The notes beneath the pieces were generated by a model that saw nothing but the letters and a program-made list of their open reading frames with translations, ran no database searches and was not told where the DNA came from. Position numbers and translations under genes: made by a program. This document shows, in pieces, positions 1-8,749 of a stretch of DNA of 64,000 nt (the stretch's first letter is position 1; each line of letters opens with the position of its first letter). The stretch is from Hydrogenophaga sp. RAC07 (GTDB lineage: Bacteria; Pseudomonadota; Gammaproteobacteria; Burkholderiales; Burkholderiaceae_C), in NCBI RefSeq assembly GCF_001713375.1, contig NZ_CP016449.1, forward strand, positions 2,294,001-2,358,000, given 5' to 3'.

Positions 1-1
1 C

Positions 2-340
2 AGCCTGTTTTCCATGGGCGAGAACTGGGTGTTCGATGGCCCCGACGGTCCGGTGGCGGTGAAGGTGTCACCGCGCCTGCGCAGCAACAACGGCGACACC
101 TGCCGCATGGCCGCGCTGCGCCACCTGGGCATCGTGCTGCAGCCCTCGTTTCTGGTCGGGCCCGACCTGCAGGCCGGCACGCTGGTGGAGGTGCTGCCCG
201 AGTTCCATTCGCTGGAGCTCGGTGTTTACGCGGTCTATCCCTCGCGCAAGTTCGTCTCGCCCAAGGTGCGCGTGTTGATCGACTTTCTGGCCGACGCCTT
301 CAAGATGCAGGCTTGGCCGGTGACCCGGCCAGGCTCATGA
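2..340 (+). CDS. LysR-family regulator, C-terminal fragment (5' end outside window)
   Basis: The open frame runs in from the window edge, with no start codon required, and encodes about 112 residues. It matches the end of the LysR substrate-binding domain: an RLRSNNGD stretch, then GIVLQPSFLV and LVEVLPEF, then the usual tail VRVLIDFLADAF. The DNA-binding N-terminus lies outside the window, so its targets cannot be judged. It converges on the molybdenum hydroxylase operon, with one base between the two stop codons. It could regulate a gene further left. The family is clear; the function is unknown. Confidence 0.85.
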   Translation, partial: SLFSMGENWVFDGPDGPVAVKVSPRLRSNNGDTCRMAALRHLGIVLQPSFLVGPDLQAGTLVEVLPEFHSLELGVYAVYPSRKFVSPKVRVLIDFLADAFKMQAWPVTRPGS

Positions 341-341
341 A

Positions 342-2759
342 TCAGCGCACCTTGCCCAGCGCTCGCAACACCTTCTGCGGCGTGATGGGCTGCGAGAACA
401 CATGCGCAGCGAACGGCGCCATCGCGTCGTTGATCGCGTTCATCACCGCCGCCGGTGCGCCCGCCGTGCCGGCCTCGCCCGCGCCCTTGGCGCCGAGCTT
501 CGATGTGGCGGTGGGCGTCTGGATGTGGGCCACCTCGATGTCGGGCATCTCGGCCGACATGGGCACCAGATAGTCGGCCATGCTGGCGTTCACCATCAGG
601 CCACTCTCGTCGTAGAGGCACTCTTCGAGCAGCGCGCCGCCGATGCCCTGCACGATGGCGCCGCGCATCTGCTCGTCCACCAGCATGGGGTTGAGCACGC
701 GGCCGCAGTCTTCCACCGCCCAGTGCTTGAGCAGCTTCACAAAACCGGTGTCGGTGTCCACCTCCACGTAGGACGCCTGCACGCCGTTGGTGAAGATGAA
801 GGGGAAGTCGCGCTGCGCGTAGTGCCGCGTGACCATGAGTTCGGGCGTGAACTCGGCAGGCAGCGTGTCGGAGCGGAAGTACGCAATGCGGCCCAGCTCG
901 GCCAGCGGCAGCAGTTCTTCGCCGGTGCTGGCGTCCACGATGCGGTCGCGCCGCACCGCGAGCGTGGCGCCGTCGCGCTTGAGGATGATGGCTGCCACCT
1001 TCACGATGTTCTCGCGCAGCGCCTGGCCGGCGAGCAACACGGCTTCGCCACCAATGCCCGCGCCGCGCGAAGCCCAGGTGCCACCGCCATACGGCGTGGC
1101 GTCGGTGTCGCCGGTGACCACGCGCACCTTGGCGATGTCCACGCCCACCGCGTCGGCCGCGATCTGCTGGTAAATGCCTTCGGTGCCCTGGCCCTGCTCG
1201 CCCACGCCGATGAGCACGGTGATGTGGCCTTCGGGGTCCAGCCGCACGGTGGCGCCGTCCTGCGAGGCGATGCGCGCGCCGCCCACGCCGTAGAACGCGG
1301 CACTGGGGTTGGTGAGTTCGATCACGGTGGCGAAGCCGATGCCGCGGTGAATGCCCTGCTGGCGCAGCGCGGCCTGCTCGGCGCGCAGCGCGTCGTAGTT
1401 CATCAGCTCGCGCAGCTTTTTCAGGCTGGCCTCGTGCGAGAGCACTTCCAGCTTGATGCCCGAGATGCCGGCCGTGGGGTAGGCGTCGTCGGGGATCACG
1501 TTGAGTTCGCGGATCTTCAGCGGGTCCATGCCGATCTTCTGCGCCGCCAGGTCCACCAGCGCTTCGGTCACGGCGCAGGCAATGGGGTGCCCCACGCCGC
1601 GGTACTGGCAGGTCGGCGTCTTGTTCTGGAACACCACGTCGAGCCTGGCGCGGTAGTGCTTGTGCTTGTAGGGACCACCCACGAGGTTGACCACCTGGTT
1701 GCCTTCGATGGCGCTGGTGCGCGGGAACATGGAGTACGGGCCGATGCCGGTGAGGTCCTTCATGTCGAAGCCGAGGATCTCGCCGTCGCGGTTGACCGCG
1801 ATGCGCGCCTGGATGTGGTGATGGCGCGCGTGGATGTCGCTGGTGAAACTCTCCAGCCGGTCGGCCACGAACTTCACCGGGCGGCCGAGCATGATCGAGA
1901 GCGCCACGGTGGCGAAGTCGTCGGGATACGCGTGCACCTTGATGCCGAACGAGCCGCCCACGTCCTTGCAGACCACGCGGATGGCGCTGGCCGGCAGGTC
2001 GAACTGGCGGCCGTAGAGGTCCTGCATCATGTGCGGCGCCTGGCACGAGTGGTGCACGGTGAGGCGCCGGTCGGCCGGGCTCCAGTGCGCGATCTGCGCG
2101 CGCGGCTCCAGCGTCACGCCGGTGTGGCGGCCAAACTCGAACTCGATGTCGGCCACCACGTCGGCCTGGGCAAAGGTCTCGTCGACCTGGCCCACGTCCA
2201 GCGTGCGGGTGAAGCAGAGGTTGTCGCCCAGCTCGGGGTGGATCAGCGGCGTGGACGGGTCCAGCGCGGTGAGCATGTCGGTGGCGGCGGGCAGTTCTTC
2301 CCAGTCCACCTCGATGTAGGCCAGCGCGTCCTCGGCCTCGGCACGCGTCTCGGCCACCACGGCCACCACCGGCTCGCCCTGCCAGCAGGCGCGGTCCAGC
2401 GCCAGCGCGTACTGGGGTGCCGACTTCATGCCTGCCAGGTGGCCCAACGTCGCCACCCAGGGCTTGCAGACCTTGGCCAGGTCTTGTCCGTCGGCCACCA
2501 GCAGCACGCCGGGCATGGCGCGGGCAAAGTCGGCGTTCACCGACTTGATGCGCATGTGCGCCACCGGGCTGCGCCAATAGACCACGTGGGCCATGCGCGG
2601 CAGCTCGATGTCGTCCAGGTACTGACCCAGACCCTGGGTGAGGCGCTCGATGCCGCCGCGCGGCACCGAAGCGCCGATGTAACGCTGGTCGTCGTTGACC
2701 GGGGTCAGGGGACGGCTGAGGTCCACACCGGGTTCGAGGTTGACGGTGTCGCGTTTCAT
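342..2759 (-). CDS. Xanthine dehydrogenase/CoxL-family molybdopterin-binding subunit
   Basis: This 805-residue protein is the catalytic large subunit of a molybdenum hydroxylase, a heterotrimeric enzyme that hydroxylates a carbon using water. It shows GGSFGIK near residues 268-274 in the Mo-cofactor region, an active-site loop CQYRGVGHP near 384-392, and the conserved GAGE with catalytic-type Glu762 near the C-terminus. The loop is not AYXCSFR, the signature of true aerobic CO dehydrogenase, so CO oxidation is unlikely. The substrate, perhaps an aromatic, N-heterocycle or aldehyde, cannot be read from sequence. The ATG at 2759 overlaps the 2Fe-2S gene stop by 4 bp, which also fixes the start. 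Longer upstream reading is excluded by the neighbour. Confidence 0.93.
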   Translation of the reverse strand: MKRDTVNLEPGVDLSRPLTPVNDDQRYIGASVPRGGIERLTQGLGQYLDDIELPRMAHVVYWRSPVAHMRIKSVNADFARAMPGVLLVADGQDLAKVCKPWVATLGHLAGMKSAPQYALALDRACWQGEPVVAVVAETRAEAEDALAYIEVDWEELPAATDMLTALDPSTPLIHPELGDNLCFTRTLDVGQVDETFAQADVVADIEFEFGRHTGVTLEPRAQIAHWSPADRRLTVHHSCQAPHMMQDLYGRQFDLPASAIRVVCKDVGGSFGIKVHAYPDDFATVALSIMLGRPVKFVADRLESFTSDIHARHHHIQARIAVNRDGEILGFDMKDLTGIGPYSMFPRTSAIEGNQVVNLVGGPYKHKHYRARLDVVFQNKTPTCQYRGVGHPIACAVTEALVDLAAQKIGMDPLKIRELNVIPDDAYPTAGISGIKLEVLSHEASLKKLRELMNYDALRAEQAALRQQGIHRGIGFATVIELTNPSAAFYGVGGARIASQDGATVRLDPEGHITVLIGVGEQGQGTEGIYQQIAADAVGVDIAKVRVVTGDTDATPYGGGTWASRGAGIGGEAVLLAGQALRENIVKVAAIILKRDGATLAVRRDRIVDASTGEELLPLAELGRIAYFRSDTLPAEFTPELMVTRHYAQRDFPFIFTNGVQASYVEVDTDTGFVKLLKHWAVEDCGRVLNPMLVDEQMRGAIVQGIGGALLEECLYDESGLMVNASMADYLVPMSAEMPDIEVAHIQTPTATSKLGAKGAGEAGTAGAPAAVMNAINDAMAPFAAHVFSQPITPQKVLRALGKVR

Positions 2760-3238
2760 GCGGCCTCCTTGCGTTGTTGCAGCACGTCGCAGATCGCGTC
2801 CACGATCGCGTGGTAACCGGTGCAGCGGCAGTAATTGCCCGAGATCCACTCGCGCACCTCGGCACGGTTGGCGTGGGGCATCTGCTCCACCAGTTCCTTG
2901 GCTGCCATCAACATGCCCGAGGTGCAGAAGCCGCACTGCAGGGCGTTGCGGCGCACAAAGGCGTCTTGCAGATCGCGGATCACGCCGGAGGCGCTCACAC
3001 CTTCGATGGTCTGCACGGTGCCGCCATCGGCCTGCACGGCCAGGGTGAGGCAGCCGCGCACGATCTGGCCGTTGAGCTCCACGGTGCAGGCGCCGCACAC
3101 GCCGTGTTCGCACCCGAGGTGGCTGCCTTTGAGGCCGAGGTCGTCGCGCAGGAAGTCCACCAGGTGGGTGCGCGGTTGCACGCTGCACTGGTGCGGTTTG
3201 CCGTTGACGGTGAGTTTGATCGGGTACAGGTCTGCCAT
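2756..3238 (-). CDS. 2Fe-2S subunit of molybdenum hydroxylase (CoxS-like)
   Basis: This 160-residue protein carries electrons between the Mo centre and FAD. The N-terminal plant-ferredoxin-type cluster has Cys43, Cys48, Cys51 and Cys63 (motif CEHGVCGAC). The C-terminal cluster has Cys102, Cys105, Cys137 and Cys139 (CGFC and CRCTG). All eight ligands are present and the length is normal for the family. The gene lies between the FAD subunit (17 bp upstream) and the Mo subunit (4-bp overlap), giving the order M-S-L known from cox-type operons. The ATG at 3238 is preceded by a purine-rich ribosome-binding site. Confidence 0.96.
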   Translation of the reverse strand: MADLYPIKLTVNGKPHQCSVQPRTHLVDFLRDDLGLKGSHLGCEHGVCGACTVELNGQIVRGCLTLAVQADGGTVQTIEGVSASGVIRDLQDAFVRRNALQCGFCTSGMLMAAKELVEQMPHANRAEVREWISGNYCRCTGYHAIVDAICDVLQQRKEAA

Positions 3239-3255
3239 GGGGGTTCCTTGGGGGC

Positions 3256-4128
3256 TCAGGCGGTGGCGGTCGTTGCGGTGGCCGCGGTGGGCAACATGCG
3301 GTGCAGCAGCACGCCTGCCAGATGCCGTTTGGTGTCGGGGGTGTTGGTCAGGTCGGGCAGCGGGTCGATCTCGCTGCGCAGGCTGGCCACGGCCTGGGTC
3401 ACGGTGGCCATGTCGAGCGCACGGGCCTCCAGCAGCGTTTCGGTCTGGCGCGCGCGCACTGGCGTGGCGTCCACACCCAGCAGCACGATGCGCAGACCGT
3501 GCAAGGCATCGCCTTCGCGCCGCGCGGTGGCGGCCATGCCCACGATGGCGTAGTCGCCGTGGCGGCGCGCGAGCTCGCTGAAGCCGAACCAGTGGTCGGC
3601 ACCAGCCAGCGGAATCTCGCACGCGGTCAGCAGTTCGTCGGGCTGCAGCGCGGTGCTGTAGAGGCCGGTGAAGAAATCGTCGGCAGCGATGCGGCGTTCG
3701 CCTTTCGGTCCGCGCGCCACCACGGTGCCCCCCAGCGCCAGCAGGCAGGTGGGCCACTCGGCGGCCGGGTCGGCGTAGGCGATGGAGCCGCCAAAGGTGC
3801 CGCTGTTGCGGATGGCGCGGTGCGCGATGTGGGGCGCGGCCGCCTTGAGCAGCGGCGCGTGGCGCGCCACCAGCGGGCTGAACTCGATGTCGGTGTGCGT
3901 GGCCAAGGCGCCGATGCGCAGCACCGGGCCCTGCACGCTGATGCCGCGCAGCGATTCGATGCCGGTGATGTCGACCACCAGCTGCGGCTCGGACAGGCGC
4001 ATGTTCAGGGTGGCCATGAGCGTCTGGCCACCGGCGAGCAGGCGGGCGTCGTCGCCGTGTTCCTGCAGCAGCGCAATCACCTGGTCGATGCTGGCGGGTT
4101 TGACATAGTCGAAGGCAGCGGCTTTCAT
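3256..4128 (-). CDS. FAD-binding subunit of molybdenum hydroxylase (CoxM-like)
   Basis: This 290-residue protein is the flavin subunit that passes electrons from the 2Fe-2S partner to the final acceptor. The N-terminal FAD-binding half contains LLAGGQTLMATLNMRL, and the pyrophosphate-binding segment reads TFGGSIAYADPAAEWP. A CO dehydrogenase flavoprotein C-terminal domain follows. Length and order match CoxM/4-hydroxybenzoyl-CoA reductase beta-type subunits. It is the first structural subunit after the CoxG-like gene, 10 bp away, so the operon reads coxG-like, M, S, L. Confidence 0.95.
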   Translation of the reverse strand: MKAAAFDYVKPASIDQVIALLQEHGDDARLLAGGQTLMATLNMRLSEPQLVVDITGIESLRGISVQGPVLRIGALATHTDIEFSPLVARHAPLLKAAAPHIAHRAIRNSGTFGGSIAYADPAAEWPTCLLALGGTVVARGPKGERRIAADDFFTGLYSTALQPDELLTACEIPLAGADHWFGFSELARRHGDYAIVGMAATARREGDALHGLRIVLLGVDATPVRARQTETLLEARALDMATVTQAVASLRSEIDPLPDLTNTPDTKRHLAGVLLHRMLPTAATATTATA

Positions 4129-4138
4129 GGGGCGGTCC

Positions 4139-4780
4139 TCACACAGTCAACAGGGAAGCAATCCACACGCCGAAGCCGGTGGACAAGGAACCGAGCACGA
4201 ACCACAACACGCGCACGCCTTCGCCGCTGGCCGCGGGCTGGGGTGCGTGAACGGTGCGCGGCACGAAGGGGGCGGGCGCGGCGGCAGTGGCGGGGGAAGC
4301 CGCTTCAGCGGGTGCCGACTCAGCGACCTCCGTCACCGGCACACCGACCATCTGTTCGTTGAACGCGGTGAAGAACTGATCGGCCATCTGCTTGGAGGCA
4401 GCGTCGATCATGCGGCCGCCCACCTGGCCCAGTTTGCCGCCGATGGCGGCCTGTGCGGTGTAGCTCAGGCGCGTGCCGCCGGCCTCGTCGGTGAGATCGA
4501 CATTCGAATGCCCCTTGGCCATGCCGGCCGCGCCGCCGGAGCCTTGGAAGCGCAGCACACAGCCTTCATTGGGGCGGATGTCTTCCATGCGCACATGGCC
4601 CACGAAGCGCGCCCGCACCGGGCCGATCTTCACGGCCACGCGGGCGGTGCGTTCGGTCGGGCTGGTGGCTTCCATGGCTTCGCAGCCGGGGATGCAGCGC
4701 GTCAGGATCTCCGGGTCGTTGAGCCCGGCCCAGACCTTTTCGCGCGGTGCGCCGATCAGGATGTCTCCAGTCAATTCCAT
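4139..4780 (-). CDS. CoxG-like SRPBCC protein with C-terminal membrane anchor
   Basis: This 213-residue protein has an N-terminal SRPBCC/START-like CoxG domain, residues 1 to about 145, with the family pattern IGAPREKVWAGLNDPEILTRCIPGCE. An Ala/Pro-rich linker follows, and then a hydrophobic C-terminal helix (VLWFVLGSLSTGFGVWIASLLTV) that probably anchors it in the inner membrane. CoxG proteins accompany molybdenum hydroxylases and are thought to help membrane recruitment or maturation of the enzyme. The ATG at 4780 is chosen because the SRPBCC fold begins there; longer forms would run through the TetR operators. It is the first gene of the operon. Confidence 0.9.
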   Translation of the reverse strand: MELTGDILIGAPREKVWAGLNDPEILTRCIPGCEAMEATSPTERTARVAVKIGPVRARFVGHVRMEDIRPNEGCVLRFQGSGGAAGMAKGHSNVDLTDEAGGTRLSYTAQAAIGGKLGQVGGRMIDAASKQMADQFFTAFNEQMVGVPVTEVAESAPAEAASPATAAAPAPFVPRTVHAPQPAASGEGVRVLWFVLGSLSTGFGVWIASLLTV

Positions 4781-4813
4781 GCCTTGAATCCTCGGGTTTT
4801 CACGGGTGTTTTT

Positions 4814-4860
4814 GTTTACCAGTCGGTTAACAATGGTACGAATCATTGACCGATCGGTAA
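4814..4860. promoter_or_regulatory. Two TetR-type operator palindromes between coxG-like gene and tetR
   Basis: Two related 10-bp units lie 31 bp apart, accagtcggt at 4818-4827 and accgatcggt at 4849-4858. The second is a perfect palindrome and both sit in the wider context TTACC...GGT(T/A)A typical of TetR-family operators. They lie between the divergent coxG-like and tetR genes, so one repressor could control both directions. Confidence 0.6.
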
Positions 4861-5594
4861 ATAGCGTGCGCATCCAGACAAACCCTGACAAGGCCGAAGT
4901 TGCCGAAAAGCCGGAGCCGGAAGCGCCGGCGCGCCGGCGCATGGGTGTGGTGGAGCGCGAGCGCCAGATCCTCGACGGCGCGATCCAGTTCTTCTCGGTG
5001 CACGGCTTCAACGGCCAGCTGCGCGACCTGGCCAAAAGCATCGGTGTGACCCACGCCCTGCTCTACCACTACTTCCCCACCAAACAGGCGCTGGTGGACC
5101 GCGTGTACCTGGAGGTGTTCGAAGGCCGCTGGCGCGCCGAGTGGGACGCCCTGCTCGACAACCCCGACACTGCGGTCGAAGACAAGCTCACCGCCTTCTA
5201 CTGGGAGTACGTGACCATCACGCTCACGCAGGAGTTCGTGCGCATCCTGGTGTTTTCTGGCCTGACCGACCACACCATCACCGACCGCTTCTTTGCCATG
5301 CTGCGCGCGCGGCTGTTCCCGCGCCTGATCCGCGAGACGCGCCGCTTTCGCGGTGTGGTCAGCCGCGCCAAGCCCAGCGAGCGCGAGATGGAGCTGCTCA
5401 TGGGCCTGCACGGCGGCTTCTTCTACATCACCATGCGCCGCTGGATTTACGCGCAGGACGTGTACAGCGAAAGCGCCCACGAGGGCTACGACGAGACCCT
5501 GGTGCGCGACCGTGTGCGCGCCTACCTGAACGCCAGCCGCGACCTGTTTGCCGACACCACCGGGAGCACGCGCAAGCGCACTGCCGCGCGCTGA
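4833..5594 (+). CDS. TetR-family transcriptional regulator
   Basis: The N-terminal helix-turn-helix is clear: RQILDGAIQFFSVHGFNGQLRDLAKSIGVTHALLYHYFPTK, split here as DNA-recognition helices around residues 45-85. A long C-terminal ligand domain follows. The frame is open from 4806 and three starts are possible: GTG 4806, ATG 4833 and GTG 4866, none with a good ribosome-binding site. ATG 4833 is listed, but the operator palindromes overlap 4818-4858, so GTG 4866 is a real alternative and would leave them outside the gene. It is divergent from the molybdenum hydroxylase operon and is its probable repressor; the effector is unknown. Confidence 0.88.
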   Translation: MVRIIDRSVNSVRIQTNPDKAEVAEKPEPEAPARRRMGVVERERQILDGAIQFFSVHGFNGQLRDLAKSIGVTHALLYHYFPTKQALVDRVYLEVFEGRWRAEWDALLDNPDTAVEDKLTAFYWEYVTITLTQEFVRILVFSGLTDHTITDRFFAMLRARLFPRLIRETRRFRGVVSRAKPSEREMELLMGLHGGFFYITMRRWIYAQDVYSESAHEGYDETLVRDRVRAYLNASRDLFADTTGSTRKRTAAR

Positions 5595-5684
5595 ACCACC
5601 CTTTTTGATGAAGCCGGTGCGGGGGCACCGGCACCCTGCCCACCCGGCTGACCCTGCAGCCATGACACCCACCGAGGAGACACC

Positions 5685-6755
5685 ATGAAACTCAAGAGAA
5701 TCGCGTTTGCAACCCTGGTCGCCATGGGCGCCACACTGACCGTTGGTTCGGCCATGGCGCAGCAACGCGTCACGGTCAACATCGGCTCCAGCCACCCCAC
5801 CACCAACATCTGGGCCTTCGCGATGAAGGAAGTGTTCCAGCCCGAGGTGGACCGCTTGCTGAAAGAAGGTGGCGCCAAGTACGAGGTGCGCTGGCGTGAA
5901 AACTACGGCGGCACGCTCTACAAGTTCACCGACACCCGCGCCGCCGTGCGCGACGGCATCGTGGACGTGGGCATGGTCGGCACGGTGTGGGAGAACTCCG
6001 CCATGCCGCTGCAGAACGTGACCTACTTCACCCCGTTCGCCACCACCAACCACGAGCAACTGATCGAGATCTTCGACAAGCTCAACGCCACCGTGCCGGC
6101 GCTGCGCGACAGCTGGGCCGCACAAAACATGGTGCCGCTGTCCTCGCTGATCACCGACAGCTACGACATCTACGCCACCTTCCCGGTGAAGGACATGGCC
6201 AGCCTGAAGAACAAACGCATCAACGCGCCCGGCACCTCGGCCAACTGGCTGCGCGAGACCGGCGCCACGCCGGTGGACGGCGCACTGACCACCTACTACA
6301 CCAACATCCAGACCGGCGTGACCGATGGCGCGCTGTCGTTCGCCAGCGGCATCGGTCCGGCCCGTGTGTACGAGGTGGCGAAGAACCTGACCCGCATCGA
6401 CATCGGCGCCATGTACTTCGGCAGCGTGGCGGTGAACAAGAAGGTGTTCGACGGTCTGCCCAAGGAAGTGCAGGACGCGATGCTCAAGGCCGGCAAGGCC
6501 ACTTCGGTCGCACACGGCAAACACGTCACCAAGACCGCCAACGCGGCGCTCGACACCATGAAGGCCGCCGGCTTGCAGATCACCGACCTGCCGCAAGCCG
6601 AGAAGACCAAGTGGGTCAACGGCCTGCCCAACATCGTGGCGCCCTGGCTGCAAGGCACGGGTGACGCGGGCAAACAGGTGCTCAAGGCCTACTTTGACGA
6701 ACTGCGTGCCCGTGGCGTGAAGCCCCTGCGCGACTGGGACCTGCAGAACCGCTGA
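5685..6755 (+). CDS. dctP: TRAP transporter substrate-binding protein (DctP family)
   Basis: This 356-residue periplasmic binding protein starts with a Sec signal peptide ending in AMA-QQ near residue 25. The body has the DctP pattern: ENYGGTLYKFTDTRAAVRDGIVDVGMVGT, and an asparagine/tryptophan-containing ligand region with INAPGTSANWLRETGATPV, where an Arg (WLRETG) is the usual carboxylate-binding position. It should deliver an organic acid to the DctQM permease encoded next. The ATG at 5685 follows a strong GAGGAGA site. The gene lies 90 bp after tetR in the same direction, and the substrate could be the one oxidised by the Mo enzyme, which is inference. Confidence 0.92.
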   Translation: MKLKRIAFATLVAMGATLTVGSAMAQQRVTVNIGSSHPTTNIWAFAMKEVFQPEVDRLLKEGGAKYEVRWRENYGGTLYKFTDTRAAVRDGIVDVGMVGTVWENSAMPLQNVTYFTPFATTNHEQLIEIFDKLNATVPALRDSWAAQNMVPLSSLITDSYDIYATFPVKDMASLKNKRINAPGTSANWLRETGATPVDGALTTYYTNIQTGVTDGALSFASGIGPARVYEVAKNLTRIDIGAMYFGSVAVNKKVFDGLPKEVQDAMLKAGKATSVAHGKHVTKTANAALDTMKAAGLQITDLPQAEKTKWVNGLPNIVAPWLQGTGDAGKQVLKAYFDELRARGVKPLRDWDLQNR

Positions 6756-6834
6756 TCGGCCACCAGCCGTCTTGTCCACCCGGTGGCGCGGTGCGCTGCC
6801 GGGTGGTGTTCCTTCCAGCCTTCACAGGTGACCT

Positions 6835-7392
6835 GTGCACAACGAACCCGACTTCGCCAGCGAAACCCCCGCGGTCGCCGGCCTCTCCAACCCGCTGCAG
6901 GGCGTGGCCAACGCGCTGGCCGCCGTGGGCACGGTGTGGATCTTTCTCATGATGCTGCTGATCGTGGCCGATGTGCTGGGCCGCAACTTCTTCGACGCAC
7001 CCATCACCGGCGTGGCCGAGTTCGCCGCCCGATCGGTGGCCTCCATCGTCTTCCTGCAGCTGGCCGCGGCCGTCTGCTCCGGTCGCATGACGCGCAGCGA
7101 CTTCCTGCTGCGCATCATCGGCAAACGTTCACCCGCCGCCTTCAAGGCGCTGGAGGTGTTGAACGTCGTCGTCGGCGCCCTGCTCTTCTTCGCGCTGGCC
7201 TTCATCGCCTGGCCCGAGCTGGTCGAGGCCATGAAGATCCAGGAGTACTTCGGCGTGCAGGGTGTCTTCACCGTGGTCACCTGGCCGTTCCGCGCGCTCA
7301 TCGTGCTGGGCTCTGTGGTGGCTGCCGTGGCCTACCTTGCCTGCATTCCTTCGCTGCTGCGCCAGCCCCCTTTCATCGGAGCACACGCATGA
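6835..7392 (+). CDS. dctQ: TRAP transporter small permease (DctQ family)
   Basis: This 185-residue inner-membrane protein has four hydrophobic segments (around residues 25-50, 60-80, 100-125 and 140-165) and the DctQ arrangement with VLGRNFFDAPITGVAEFAA between the first two. It forms the membrane module with DctM. The start is GTG at 6835. The stop overlaps the dctM start by 4 bp, so translation is probably coupled. The gap to dctP is 79 bp, so the three genes form one transport operon. Confidence 0.9.
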   Translation: MHNEPDFASETPAVAGLSNPLQGVANALAAVGTVWIFLMMLLIVADVLGRNFFDAPITGVAEFAARSVASIVFLQLAAAVCSGRMTRSDFLLRIIGKRSPAAFKALEVLNVVVGALLFFALAFIAWPELVEAMKIQEYFGVQGVFTVVTWPFRALIVLGSVVAAVAYLACIPSLLRQPPFIGAHA

Positions 7393-8717
7393 GCGAACTG
7401 GCCATGGGCGGGCTCCTGATCGGAGCCCTGGTGTTTCTGGTGTTGTTCGGCCTGCACATCGCGGTGGCGCTGACTGCGGTGGGTTTTGCCGGCATCTGGC
7501 TGATCCGCGAAGACGTGGACATGGCCATGCGGCTCATGTACCTCTCCGCCTACAACGGTGTGGCCGACTACATCTTTGCCACCATCCCGCTCTTCGTGTT
7601 GATGGGCCTGCTGGTGTCGATATCGAACGTCGGCAAGGACACCTTCGACGTGGCCGAAACCCTGCTGCGGCGTCTGCGCGGCGGCCTGGGCGTGGCCACC
7701 GTGGCGGCCAACACCGTGTTCGCCGCCGTCACCGGCGTGTCCATCGCCTCGGCGGCGGTGTTCACCCGCGTGGCCGTGCCCGAGATGGTGAACCACGGCT
7801 ACCGCGCGAGCTTCGCTGCGGGGACCGTGGCGGGCAGCTCGGTGCTGGGCATGATGATCCCGCCCAGCCTGCTGCTCATCATCTACGGGGTGCTGGCCGA
7901 ACAATCCATCGGCACCCTGTTCATTGCCGGCATCATCCCCGGCTTTGCCATGGCAGCGTCCTTCGCCGCCATGATCATGCTCATGGCCAGGTTCACACCC
8001 GGCCTGGTGTTCGACCTCAAGCGCCAGGCCGAGTTGGCGGCCGAACGCAGCACGGCGCGCCTGCTCACCGCCACCGAGATGCTGAGCAAGCTGGTGCCCA
8101 TCGCCGCACTTGTGGCACTGGTGCTGGGCGGCTTGTACTCGGGTTTCTTCACACCCACCGAAGCCGGTGGCGTGGGCGCCTTCGGTGCCTTCGTCATCGC
8201 CATCCTGCGGCGCAAGCTGGGCGGCGGCAACCTGTGGCGCGTGCTCACCGAAACCGGCGCGGTGTCGGTCGGCATCCTGATCCTGCTGGTGGCCGCGGGC
8301 TTCTACAGCCGCATGCTGTCGGTGGCGGGTGTGCCCATGGCCATCAGCGACCTGGTGCAGGACGCGGGACTCGGCCCCTACGGCTTCCTGTTCCTGTACG
8401 TCGTGATCCTGCTGCTGCTGGGCATGATCCTGGACTCCAGTTCCATCCTGTTGATCATGACGCCGGTGGCGGTGCCGATCGCCGCGGCGCTGGACTTCAA
8501 CCTGATCCACTTCGGCATCATCACCGTCATCGCGGTGGAAATCGGCCTGCTCACGCCGCCCTTCGGCATCTCGGTATTCACCGTCAAATCCACGCTCAAC
8601 GACCCCAGGGTGTCCGTGGAAAGCATCTTTGCCGGCACCATGCCCTACGTGGTCGTGATGCTGGTGGTGTTGCTGCTGATCGCCATCTTCCCGGTGATGG
8701 CGCTGGCCCTGACCTGA
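7389..8717 (+). CDS. dctM: TRAP transporter large permease (DctM family)
   Basis: This 442-residue, about 12-helix protein is the sodium-coupled transport subunit of the TRAP system. Hallmarks visible are IPLFVLMGLL, AANTVFAAVTGVSIASAAVFTRVAVPEM, AGSSVLGMMIPPSLLLIIYGVLAEQSIGTLFIAG and the C-terminal ITVIAVEIGLLTPPFGISVF. The ATG at 7389 lies inside the dctQ stop (ATGA). The length is normal. Together with DctP and DctQ it makes a complete transporter, so this is not an orphan component. Confidence 0.95.
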   Translation: MSELAMGGLLIGALVFLVLFGLHIAVALTAVGFAGIWLIREDVDMAMRLMYLSAYNGVADYIFATIPLFVLMGLLVSISNVGKDTFDVAETLLRRLRGGLGVATVAANTVFAAVTGVSIASAAVFTRVAVPEMVNHGYRASFAAGTVAGSSVLGMMIPPSLLLIIYGVLAEQSIGTLFIAGIIPGFAMAASFAAMIMLMARFTPGLVFDLKRQAELAAERSTARLLTATEMLSKLVPIAALVALVLGGLYSGFFTPTEAGGVGAFGAFVIAILRRKLGGGNLWRVLTETGAVSVGILILLVAAGFYSRMLSVAGVPMAISDLVQDAGLGPYGFLFLYVVILLLLGMILDSSSILLIMTPVAVPIAAALDFNLIHFGIITVIAVEIGLLTPPFGISVFTVKSTLNDPRVSVESIFAGTMPYVVVMLVVLLLIAIFPVMALALT

Positions 8718-8749
8718 TCACGGGTCAAGGCCAGTACGCACCGGGCGCT

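Noticed and set aside
402..2816. An 804-codon plus-strand frame
   Set aside because: Shadow of the molybdenum hydroxylase large subunit, whose motifs are clear on the minus strand.
342..4780. Aerobic carbon monoxide dehydrogenase (coxMSL)
   Set aside because: Gene order fits but the large subunit lacks the AYXCSFR active-site loop; it has CQYRGVGHP instead.
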